A DNA stretch of 64,000 bases, from the NCBI GenBank assembly GCA_018398815.1, contig CM031602.1, forward strand, positions 102,221,612 to 102,285,611, in the 5' to 3' direction. Under the pieces are notes generated by a model. That model worked only from the letters and a program-made list of their open reading frames with translations. It was not told the origin of the DNA and ran no database searches. Shown here one piece after another: positions 54,931 to 64,000 of this stretch (its first letter is position 1; every line of letters begins with the position of its first letter). A program made the translations under genes and the position numbers. This DNA is from Conus ventricosus. Lineage: Eukaryota > Mollusca > Gastropoda > Neogastropoda > Conidae.

Positions 54931-55218
54931 GTGGTAACCCAGCCAAGAAAGCCCCGTTAAAAGAAAACAAGATGCAAAGCATATAGACATTTTCCCAGTT
55001 TATTTAAAATAGGCGTGAGATTTCCCAAAAGGGGGAAAAACCATTTTGGGCCATTATAGCCGTAAGAAGGGCTATTCTGTAAACATCGGAAATCATCGTG
55101 ACCATAATGAACAAATGTAAGATCTTGAAACAGAGAAATGAAGATTTAAAGAAAATTTCATGTTTCCAGAATCTTCATGTTTTCCAAAAACCCCCATGTT
55201 TTCTTTTTTTTTGGGCCC

Positions 55219-55459
55219 CCCCCCCCCCCCCCCCCCTTCTATTCTATTTCTCCCCCCCCCCCCCCCCTTTTTCCCTCCTCCCCTTTTTCTCATCTACTCA
55301 TTCCTTTTTACCCTTTCTCTCTCTCTGTGAAGTTGTGTGTGTGTGTGTGTGTGTGGTGTGCATGATGCGTGGTGGTTTGTGTGTGGGGGGTGCGCGCATG
55401 GGGCATTGTGTGTGTGCTGATGCCTGCATGTGTGTGTGTGTGTGTTGTGTGTGTGGTGT

Positions 55460-55492
<33 letters not shown>

Positions 55493-55496
55493 TGGG
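55219..55496. repeat. Poly(C) runs followed by (GT)n microsatellite
   Basis: Two long C runs (about 55219-55267) and then an interrupted GT array (about 55333-55493). Confidence 0.93.
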
Positions 55497-55852
55497 GCCC
55501 TATGAGTGAATTTTCCTGCATGCAGCAGTATAGATGACTAAGGTCCCTGATTTTACTGAATAGGAATTCACCATGAATAATATGTCGTTTACTTGATTGA
55601 AGCGTTATCATTGAAACTTGACTTGACAAAACTGATTCCCAGCAAATAAAAAAAAAACATTGAAAAAACTTTAAAAAAGGCTGTTGCTTTTTTTTTGTAT
55701 AATGTTTATATTTTATAAATATTATATACTCCCCTTCTACACACACACACTTTTCAGCTGTTTTCCCCAATCCATTCTGCGTGTTGCAGTTCCTTGGGGT
55801 TTTATTTTTTTTGTTTTGTTTTGCTCTCTCTCTCTCCTCGTGTGTTGGTTGT

Positions 55853-55998
55853 GTGGGTTTTGTGTGTGTGTGTTGTGTGTGTGTGTGTGTGTGGGGGGGT
55901 TGTGGCGTGGGGTTGTGTGCGGTGGAGGAGTTCCAGTCAAAAATTTAAAATTTTTAAAAAGGGACATTATTTGAAGCGTGTGCTTGTAAATGTTGTGC

Positions 55999-56042
<44 letters not shown>
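55853..56042. repeat. Two (GT)n microsatellites
   Basis: GT arrays at about 55860-55915 and 55998-56042, separated by about 80 bases of unique sequence. Confidence 0.93.
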
Positions 56043-56044
<2 letters not shown>

Positions 56045-56049
56045 TAAAA

Positions 56050-57780
56050 AAATGAGCGACAGCCCCACGACTGACTTCGATTAGGATTTGCACTATTACT
56101 AAACTTTTTGGGGATTGTGCTTCCTTTATCTTCATGATTTAAAATTGACATAATTTAAAACCCAGCATGGGAAAAGTGATTTTTTGGGGGGGTCGGGGGC
56201 AAACTTTATCTACTGTAGGGGTCTGGTAAAAAAAAAAAACAATAATGCACAATTTCCGTTACGTCTCCATGGTGCTTGGACAAAATGAGGTGCGAGTTGG
56301 TAAGAGCAATGAAAGAAAGGCATTGACAATGGTTGTATTTTCCCCTAAAAACCCCTGGAGTCCCCTACTGTATTTTAAACAATGCCCAGGCATGAACACA
56401 TTTAAAACAGTGAGTGGCATTATGTGGGGTTTTTTTTGTTAACCTGCCAAAGAGGCGCCACACCCCATCTTCAGGGGATAGATATATAAATCTTCCCATC
56501 TAATTCCAATCTACGGCACTCCCAAATGCTGACAAAAAAAAGGCATTCGGCCTCCATTCCATTTCTGACTTTGTCAGCATCAGTACATGTGGGGCTCTAT
56601 TTTGAACACCATCTATTTTTTGGTTTGCATTTTACATGAATTCATTATTCAACTGCAAAAAATGTCAAGTTAAAAAATGCCATCCACAACCTGCCACATT
56701 AGCAACAAAGAAAACAAATTCTTTTGTTTTTTCTTCATAAAACAAACCAAAAAATTCTGACCCAATTAAACATTCAAAACCCGTCTACAACAAGGGAGAA
56801 CTCCTCATTTAGAATTTCTATCAAAGAATCACCTGTGTTTGCAGATGATTATTATGTGTATGTACATTTGGTATGTGACTGAGCTGTAAAGGGGTTGTAC
56901 ATGGGAAGACAGAACATTGGGTGAGAGATATAAGCCCCCCGGGAAAAACGCGGGCGAAAAAGAAATAAAACGAGTATTTTGGTGAATGTTGAGAGAATAA
57001 ATGAACGATGAATTTTTTTTAAGAGTGGATAACAACATTCTACACTTTCCCTGCCAACTACAAAAAACCAAAAAAAGACACCAATTTTCTTTTGGTTTTA
57101 ATAACAGAAATGTTTGCTAAAACAACAAAAAAAATTTAAATTTTTAATAATTCAAAGGGAGACAAATGTTGGGTTCAAATTCATTTTTGCCCCGTGATCT
57201 AAAAAAAAACCGCAACTGATAATAAATTTTTCATATACACATTTCATTTTGCGATGATGTTTCAATTCTCATGTTTGTTTACACACACATACACAATCGT
57301 GAGTATATGCATGTGCAGGTGGCACCGCACAACATTGCCAGGGTTTTCCCTAAAAGAAATGCCCCCTAACGAAAAGGCCATTGTGAAAGATACTCTCTTT
57401 CTTCTCTTTTTCTCCCCAAACTACTCTTTTCAACAGTGCCCAAATTCTTTCTTGCATTTGTAAAAATAAACACAAAACTATGCCTAAAGAAACCAAAGCA
57501 GAAAGGCAGAAATTTGGTAAAAGTAGGGTGGGGGAAGGGGGGAGGGGGGGAGTTCATCCCCCCAATGTTTGAAAACCAAGGGAGGGGGGACCACGCACAG
57601 CCCCCCTTTCCCCACAGTTCACACTGTATATTGTGAAACCATCTTTTGGTTTTTCTAGGGGTACTTTTTTTTTTAAAACACAGTTTTCTTTTTCAGCTGG
57701 ACCAATAAAAAGAAAAAACATTGGGGCATTTTCCGCTGAGGCAGTAGATTTTAATGCCGATTGAACAGGGAAACAGAACC
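56050..57780. other. Homopolymer-rich, no gene recognised
   Basis: Only short ORFs without domains. Runs of single bases are frequent. Confidence 0.35.
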
Positions 57781-57784
57781 CGCC

Positions 57785-57840
57785 ACCCACACACACACCA
57801 CCACACACCACACACACACACACAACCACACAACACACAC
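57785..57840. repeat. (CA)n microsatellite
   Basis: Interrupted CA array. Confidence 0.9.
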
Positions 57841-58200
57841 TATGAGGACATAATCAGACCTGTCAATTCATCCATGTAACACTGGTACAGTGACGGCATA
57901 CAATGGAGACAAATGAGCAACAGACTTCACAAAACCCCCTGAATTATGTTAAGCTTTTTCGTGCCAATTCAACCTCGTAATAAAAAATGAAAGTTTGATT
58001 TTTTTCCAACAAAATAAGTGCAGTAGGCCTTAAAAAGATTCATGACAAAGAACAATCATATCTTCCTTTACCTATCTTCAGTTGTATGGCACTAAAGGGG
58101 TGCAATCTTTACAAATCAAAATAACCGATGCCAAAAATTTCCATTACAAAAACTTTCAGTGCTTCCTTTTATATAATGACTATATTATGTGCGGTTGGTG

Positions 58201-58233
<33 letters not shown>

Positions 58234-59860
58234 TCCCAAAAATGAAAAGAAATTCAGAAAAGGGCAGTTAGGAAGGGAGGGGCGGGGGCAATGGGTGGGG
58301 GGGGGGGATAAAAACCCTACGACAGAGGGGGGGAAGAGAAGGGAAGCAAAAGGGGGGACGGCGGGAAAGGGGGGAATCAGGATGGAAAAATGGAGCGTGG
58401 ACTGACAGGAAAGGTGTTAAAACTGTCAAAAACCTAACTTGAAAAAATGAAGAGATGCTGGAGGTGGTGGGGGAGGAGGTAGTTGGAGGGGGGAAGGGGG
58501 GAACCAGGGTCGGCATCTCATTTTCCAGTTAACCCCACATATGTAAACTGAGAGTTGTATCCCCAGATTACAGTTATACTGTAGGAACTGGGCTACTACT
58601 CACAATACAAACCCATTTATGCAGGGGGTTGGAAAATTTCACTATGAGTAAACCCCACCACTGTGTTGCAAGGTGATCAGGAAGGGGCTGACAGCATGTA
58701 GTGTGACTCCGATGTCACACCAAAAAAGGTGTTAAAAGGGCTGGACAGTCCATTATGTAAAACAATCCCCCAGCACTATGTCACAATCCACTCCACATGC
58801 ATCTCACTGCAAACATCATAGAACCCGTTTCCCCTAAAGAGATATGATCCTATGTTCAGACAGGGGACCTAGAAAAAGGAAAAAAAACCCAAAAAAATTT
58901 CCCGGGGCGGTCCAGCATTTGGGAAATTTCACAAAAAACAATTTTAGTGAAATAACCCACTGCGTGAGTTTGACTGGTGATGAAAACCCCCAAACCCTTT
59001 TATTCTTACATTCAGGGTTTTTGTCCATGCAAAAGGCCACCGGGGTTTTCTTTAACCCTTTTCCCGGGGACTCTTTGAAAACAAACCGATGTGCGGGGGC
59101 ACCCAAGATCCGCCATTTGTGAGGGTTTTCCCATGCTTATCCCCCATTCAGACAGGGTAGTTCAACAACTTTTCCTCAACCCAAAGGCACGGGTCATGTG
59201 CGACCCATTAATATACATAGGTCCTGGGTTAATGCGTTTTTAAAAGTGATAATCGTTGTCCCCCCACATGAAATTTATGACCCAAAACATACAAAGATCA
59301 TTAAGGGGGTCCCAAGATTTTTGAACATAAACCATCCATTCATACGATATAATGTTTTTTTTGAGTACTGGGGCTGAAAAACCCCGGAAGCACGGGAAAG
59401 ATTAATCTTTTTTTCTCTCTCTTCTCTTCCCCCTCAAACAACCACCACACACAACAACACCCCCACACACACCTCTCTCTCTCTCTCTCTTTTCTCTGCG
59501 ATTCAAACTTGCAAAATTTCCCTTGCACTTAAAAAAGAATAGGGGTTTTAAAAGGGAAAAGTCTAATGTTTAAAGTTTCCTCTTTACGCATGTCAATTTG
59601 GGGTGCACACTTCCAAAAATGCTTCACCCACAATGATTGTTTAAGTAGGGTTTACGTACTATGTGTTCTTAATGTTTTATTCCCCTTCAGTATGCGATTG
59701 TAAAAGATTTCTTCCCACCAGCTGACCTAAGACTATGTTTAACATCGCGATTCCCGGTGGGAGGCTTTTGGGTTTGATTCCCTTTAGAGCCATTTTATTT
59801 TTAAGATTTTTTTTCCCTTATTGGCTCCTGCAAAAGTTAGGTAAGATAAGATATGTTGTT
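57841..59860. other. Homopolymer-rich, no gene recognised
   Basis: Includes a GT array at about 58198-58232, G-rich text at 58275-58510 and a short CT run near 59470-59490. No domain recognised. Confidence 0.35.
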
Positions 59861-59920
59861 ATAGCCCCGCCACCCCAAAGGGGCCCCATCAGGGCTGTCA
59901 CCCGTTAAAAACAAATCCTC

Positions 59921-59958
<38 letters not shown>

Positions 59959-60780
59959 ACAAATCATTAAATGACACCGTTGGGGAAAAGCACCAGAAAT
60001 TGCATTAAAAATCTTTCTTCCGTAAAATCTTAAAAAGATGAAAAAACGTTAAATTCCCCCAAAAATCAAAGGGTCACTCGGGGGGCTCCCCGAACAGGAT
60101 CTTCATGGACTCCGCTGTAAAATGTTTGTGTTACATCGTGCAAATCCCCAAACTCTAAAAAAAAAAAATGTTTTATTGTGAGTGTGCTGAATGGAAAACA
60201 CCAGGAGCTTCTTTATCTTTAAAAAGGGAAAAAGGGGAAAAACGAAAGGCCGGTGTGCAGCCGGCACAGAACCGTTTTCCTCTTTAGACTCCCGACTAGA
60301 GGGAGGAAGTCCTTAAAGGGTTTTGGGCGGACTGAAGAGTTTTTTTTTGTCTTTTTGTTCCAATTCCCCCTGCCGAGGTCTCTCAATAATGTTAAATTTT
60401 GGGGTTTTACATCTGAAGGGGTATAAGGTTGGAAGTTTTCTCTTTTGGCGTTTTTGGCAAACATCAACCCTTTCGTTCCCGCCTGCCAAAAGACCCGGGA
60501 ACCCCCAAACAAAGTATTTTTAACCCTCCCCTTGCAACCGTAGTCCGTTTGGAACGGACCAGGGCTCTGTAGAGGGGCAACAAAGTTTTTTTTATCAGCG
60601 CCCCGTCAGGTGACTACGACCCGCAGAATTTCCGTGCTTTTGGCAAGCAGTTTTTAAGTTTTTTAAAATGGCTAGAAAGTTAATTTTTTTGGGCAAAAAA
60701 GACTCCCAGAAATTTGGCCCCTTTAACAGCTGGAATGGGAGTTTCCCTACTTGAAGTTTGGGTCTGGAATAACCTTGGTT
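59861..60780 (-). mobile_element. LINE A family, 5'-truncated copy B
   Basis: The first 670 bases match 38641-39310 throughout, including the 27-base A tract. The match continues at about 60570-60720 with sequence corresponding to 40100-40230, skipping the 700 bases that are specific to copy A. Minus-strand text RKTVLCRLHTGLSFF (about 60230-60275) matches the conserved RLR-GHT region near the C-terminus of LINE ORF2 proteins. The 5' part is absent. Confidence 0.8.
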
Positions 60781-61960
60781 GCGGGAGTGAAACCCCCCCC
60801 CCTGGGGGAATTTTTGGGCTTAATTTTTTGAAAGTTATGATATTGGAAGAAAATTTGACTGTTTTCCCTTTTGGTAAAACAGGTTATTTTGGCATGAGAG
60901 TGCTTAAATGATTTTTCCTCTTTGGCCCTTGATTTAGATTGTGGGGGGAGGGGTGTTCCCCTATTTTGTCACACATAATTGGTTATATCTCTGGTTTTCA
61001 TGAAATGGCATCTTAAACAATTTTTCTGATAATTTCACATATTCTGCTGGCATTTTACAAAAAAAAATACAGTGATGGGTTTGTGCATGGGGGAAACCGA
61101 ATCGCAGCAGCTAAATCTGTCGTACCCCTCAAACCCCACTTGGCGTTTGTTCCAGCGCAGTCGACCTTTTTCCCCGTTTTTGCTGGTTTGGTTTCCACAA
61201 GTGTGTTTTACAAAAAAAGTTTTTGTTTACTTGGGCCAATCTTTTTGGAAAAGGAATTCTTGAAAAGTAAGTACTGTAAAATACGTTGCTTGACGGTGTC
61301 TCTCACTGGTCACAACCCCATTTACGAAGGGCGATGTGATTTCTTTTCTTGTCGCTACATTAAAAGTTACTTTTTAAAGAAAAAAACAGCAAAAAAGTCT
61401 GCAAGCATGTCACTGCTGCTTTAGCCTACTTTATCTCTGTCTGCCATGATGTAGCATTCCCCTTTGGGAAACCCCCCTACCCCTCTCCACCTCTCTCTCC
61501 TCTTCTTTTCCCCTCTTCTCTGGTAAAGCTCCTGCCACCCAGTTCTACCACCTCCGCCCTCCCCCTCCCCTTTGCCGCGAGTTGTTTTTTTCGGCCAATC
61601 CGTGCTGGCGTCCTTTAAAAAAAAACCGTGCTTGAGTTCGTTGCTAGTTTTGTTCTGCGTTCTTTCCCCCTAAATTTTTCAAAAATGTATGAATTTGGGG
61701 AAACCCCTTGCCCCATTATGTTCCATTTGTTTTTTAAAGTCTTTTTTCAGGTCTTGGGAATGGGAGGTGTGCAGTCTCTGACTACACTGTAATAAAAAAT
61801 GCATCATCTTCTCCCTGAGAACCCTCCCGTGTGAAGCGATTTGCACCATGGTGTGAACAACCAGTGACTTTTTAAAGCACACCCCAAAAACCCGAAAATT
61901 TAAAAGAGGGGAAAATGTATAATTCATTTCAAAAAAAAACAGAAAAAAGAAACTAAAAAC
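60781..61960. other. Homopolymer-rich, no gene recognised
   Basis: A 113-residue plus-strand ORF at 61083-61424 is hydrophobic and Lys-rich with no recognised domain. Confidence 0.35.
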
Positions 61961-61968
61961 CCCCCAAA

Positions 61969-62349
61969 ATGAAGAAAGTAAACAAATTATCCGAAATCTT
62001 CCCCTTGAGAGTGCTTCAAAGTGCATGTCATAGACTAATCGATTTGGATTGTATTCCGAAGACATGGACTTTACCGCCATGGTTACCAGAAGCTGTTATG
62101 CAGGTTTACCAAGTGAAATTTTCCAGGAAAAAGGAAAAAATGAGAAGAGGTGAAAAGTTGAGGGCCATTAAAAACCCAAAAAGGATGCTGTTGCTACATC
62201 ACCCCTTGCTTTCCCAAAACCCCGATGCTTTTTTGCAACAAAAAATTCAAGAAGAAAGGGTTCAAAAGGAGTTGCTGTTTTGTAAACTTGTAAAATGTGT
62301 CACCAAGACGGAGAACAGTCTAAGGATGCAGCAAAAAATAAGCAAGTGA
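61969..62349 (+). CDS. Possible host exon, unrecognised
   Basis: An open frame of 126 codons with balanced composition in otherwise scrambled text. It begins near MKKVNKLSEIF, has the segment LPPWLPEAVMQVYQVKFSRK and later a charged helical part (QQKIQEERVQKELLF). I do not recognise the family. It could be chance; sequence quality in the region is poor. Confidence 0.25.
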   Translation: MKKVNKLSEIFPLRVLQSACHRLIDLDCIPKTWTLPPWLPEAVMQVYQVKFSRKKEKMRRGEKLRAIKNPKRMLLLHHPLLSQNPDAFLQQKIQEERVQKELLFCKLVKCVTKTENSLRMQQKISK

Positions 62350-62771
62350 CATTTTCACTATTTTCAAAATGTACTGGGGCATGAAACTCCTATAGGGGTT
62401 CAGGAAAAATATGTAAGATTAAGGCAGGCATGCTGAAAAAACCCCCAAAGGGCCGTATTGCTGAGCAGCAACACCATGAGGGGGCATTTTTGGACATATG
62501 TGACTACATTGAAATGCCTGTCAGGTGCACAGGTGGGGAGAATACCTGCTGAGAGGGGAAGTACTTGGTACATGCAACAACATTCCCCGATTCTACAACC
62601 CCAAAATACAAACTTAAAAACTGAAAGAAAAAATAAGAAACGTTTTTGGGTTCAGAAAAAAATTTTGGGTCCAAACCAGCAGTGAATTGTTTATTGTGAC
62701 GAACTTCCAAGGTAGCAGTTAAAACAGCGTTTTTTGTCAGCGCTTCAGAAAAAGGCGACTGAGGAGTTGCT

Positions 62772-63135
62772 ATGTCCTTTTCGGCACATATGGATGCTTT
62801 TAGACTGCACCCGAATGCCAGGCCTCCATCTGGAGTACCCTTAGTCTGTGCGTCAATCCCCGTATTTTCCCCAGACTTTCTCCAAAATCGTTATTGGAAA
62901 AAGGTAGTATGTGGAGCAAAAAAAACACCAGATTGGGTCCCCCATTGGCCCGGCTATGTATCTTTGCAGGGGGAAATGGAAAATGCCCAAAATCTACTTG
63001 AAGTCTATCAGAATGTTATGGTAGCTCTGAAATTCAAACTCTTTAATCGTTTTTGGACGTTGTGGATAAAAAATTGTCACTTAGACTGTATGGCCAACCT
63101 GTACATCAGTGTGCTAGTCTTCTTTTGCCCTTTAA
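62772..63135 (+). CDS. Possible host exon, weak torsin-like segment at its end
   Basis: An open frame from 62772 shifts in a T run near 63050; the second frame contains DKKLSLRLYGQPVHQ (about 63064-63108) and ends with CCCTTTAACG before GTGAGT, a strong splice donor at 63132-63137. The LYGQ word after an amphipathic helix resembles the segment before the Walker A motif in torsin-type AAA+ ATPases. No Walker motif follows in this window, so the call is weak. It may be an unrelated exon or none at all. Confidence 0.22.
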
Positions 63136-63137
63136 CG

Positions 63138-64000
63138 GTGAGTTTGGGGGGAACAAGGGGATTATTTCCGCTGGGGAAAATTTGACCCCAACGAAAAAAA
63201 CCCCCTTTAGGGGTGACACCACCCACTCCCCTATGGCAAGTTTTTCAAGAGGACAGGAGACACAGTGCATGAACAGTTCCTTTCAACAGAATACCCCCCC
63301 CCCTCAAAACCGCATGCCCGTGCAGTATGAACCAAGAAACGTAACCCTGCTTTGCAAAGAAAAGGGAAACCAAATTGAATGTTGTCGACACTTTCTCAAA
63401 ACCCGAGGCTGTGTACAAAGCTAAACTTGCTGACTTTTTTGGATTTTCTCCCAAATTTTGGGGGCCCAAAGACGGAAAACAATGGTGCCCGGGTGGGGAG
63501 GGTGGGGGTCCTCACAGGAGAAGAAGGGTAGAAAAAATGAATTTCCGTTGACACTGCCACCCCTCCTCACGGAAAATTCCCAGTCCCGCATGTCCTCAAA
63601 GTGTCACAGGCGCAACAAAACAAGGGGGCAAGATATAACATTGGTTACATTTTACTTTGCAGTAGCGAGGAAAGCTACAATTGGTGTGGGAAAACAATCC
63701 TTCCAAAACTCTTTGTCAGATGGGGGCTTCCCCAAAAACTGCTCTTTTTTTGGCGTGTTGGCAAACTGATGAGGGGATGGGCTTGCTGAAATGTTCAGTC
63801 TGCTCTGTGCAAATGGGTCAAATTTAGCAGTGTTTGCGGCAAGACTACAATCTGGGTTCATGCTTTTTAGGGTTGACAGCCAACAGTTTGTCCGAAAAAG
63901 GAAATCATGTTTGAAAAAATTCCAAAAAGATCCTGTTTCTGCAACCGTTTGCACGCTTGGGGAGTCCTCTTTGGGGAAAGATGCCCCTGGGGATGTTTAA
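63138..64000. other. Right end of the window, no gene recognised
   Basis: Several ORFs of 60-120 codons overlap on both strands without domains. If the donor at 63132 is real, this is intron. Confidence 0.35.

Noticed and set aside
55098..55505. 135-codon ORF with poly-Pro and Cys-Val runs
   Set aside because: Translation of poly(C) and GT repeats in poor sequence.
58268..58516. Pro- and Phe-rich minus-strand ORF
   Set aside because: Caused by G-rich text on the plus strand; low complexity throughout.

Overview
The window looks like intergenic and repeat-rich nuclear DNA of an invertebrate, most likely a mollusc and probably a gastropod. Evidence: long GT, CA and CT microsatellites; several minisatellites; many retrotransposon families; a SINE tail ending in GAA repeats that resembles gastropod SINEs; and one exon-like stretch with an LDL-receptor class A motif in a sequence setting I associate with mollusc orphan receptors. 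I see no bacterial gene organisation, rRNA, tRNA or CRISPR array. Almost no intact host gene is visible.

Layout. 0.8-1.6 kb: LDLR-A exon on the minus strand. 1.5-2.6 kb: a locally duplicated and inverted segment. 3.4-5.8 kb: remains of a Ty3/gypsy-like retrotransposon (RT-RNase H, then a polypurine tract and LTR start). 7.4-9.7 kb: a 2.28-kb insertion with 9-bp terminal inverted repeats and a 5-bp target duplication. 10.0-12.9 kb: a large minisatellite with a SINE inserted in it. 13.0-13.9 kb: microsatellites. 13.98-23.63 kb: a Maverick/Polinton-like DNA element (copy 1). 23.7-28.6 kb: a plus-strand LINE. 29.4-31.3 kb: a degraded third copy of the Maverick structural cassette. 38.6-44.1 kb: a minus-strand Jockey/I-like LINE (A). 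44.2-48.2 kb: a second, inverted Maverick copy. 48.2-48.9 kb: minisatellite. 49.5-51.4 kb: hAT-like transposase relic. 59.9-60.8 kb: 5'-truncated second copy of LINE A. 62.0-63.1 kb: possible host exons.

The main discovery is the Maverick/Polinton-like family. Copy 1 has about 420-bp terminal inverted repeats, AG...CT termini, a near-terminal hairpin at each end, and a candidate target duplication. It holds a packaging-ATPase relic, two divergent structural-like genes, a membrane-protein remnant, a family B DNA polymerase fragment, a retroviral-type integrase and four small open ORFs. The cassette recurs twice more in the window, so the gene layout can be compared between copies. All replication and packaging genes are broken, so this is a fossil element.

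A second theme is uneven sequence quality. About 2.2-3.9, 24.5-44.2 and 53.6-64 kb are rich in short homopolymer runs, and recognisable genes pass from clean to scrambled text in mid-ORF. These stretches probably carry consensus errors, so frameshifts there should not be read as biology.
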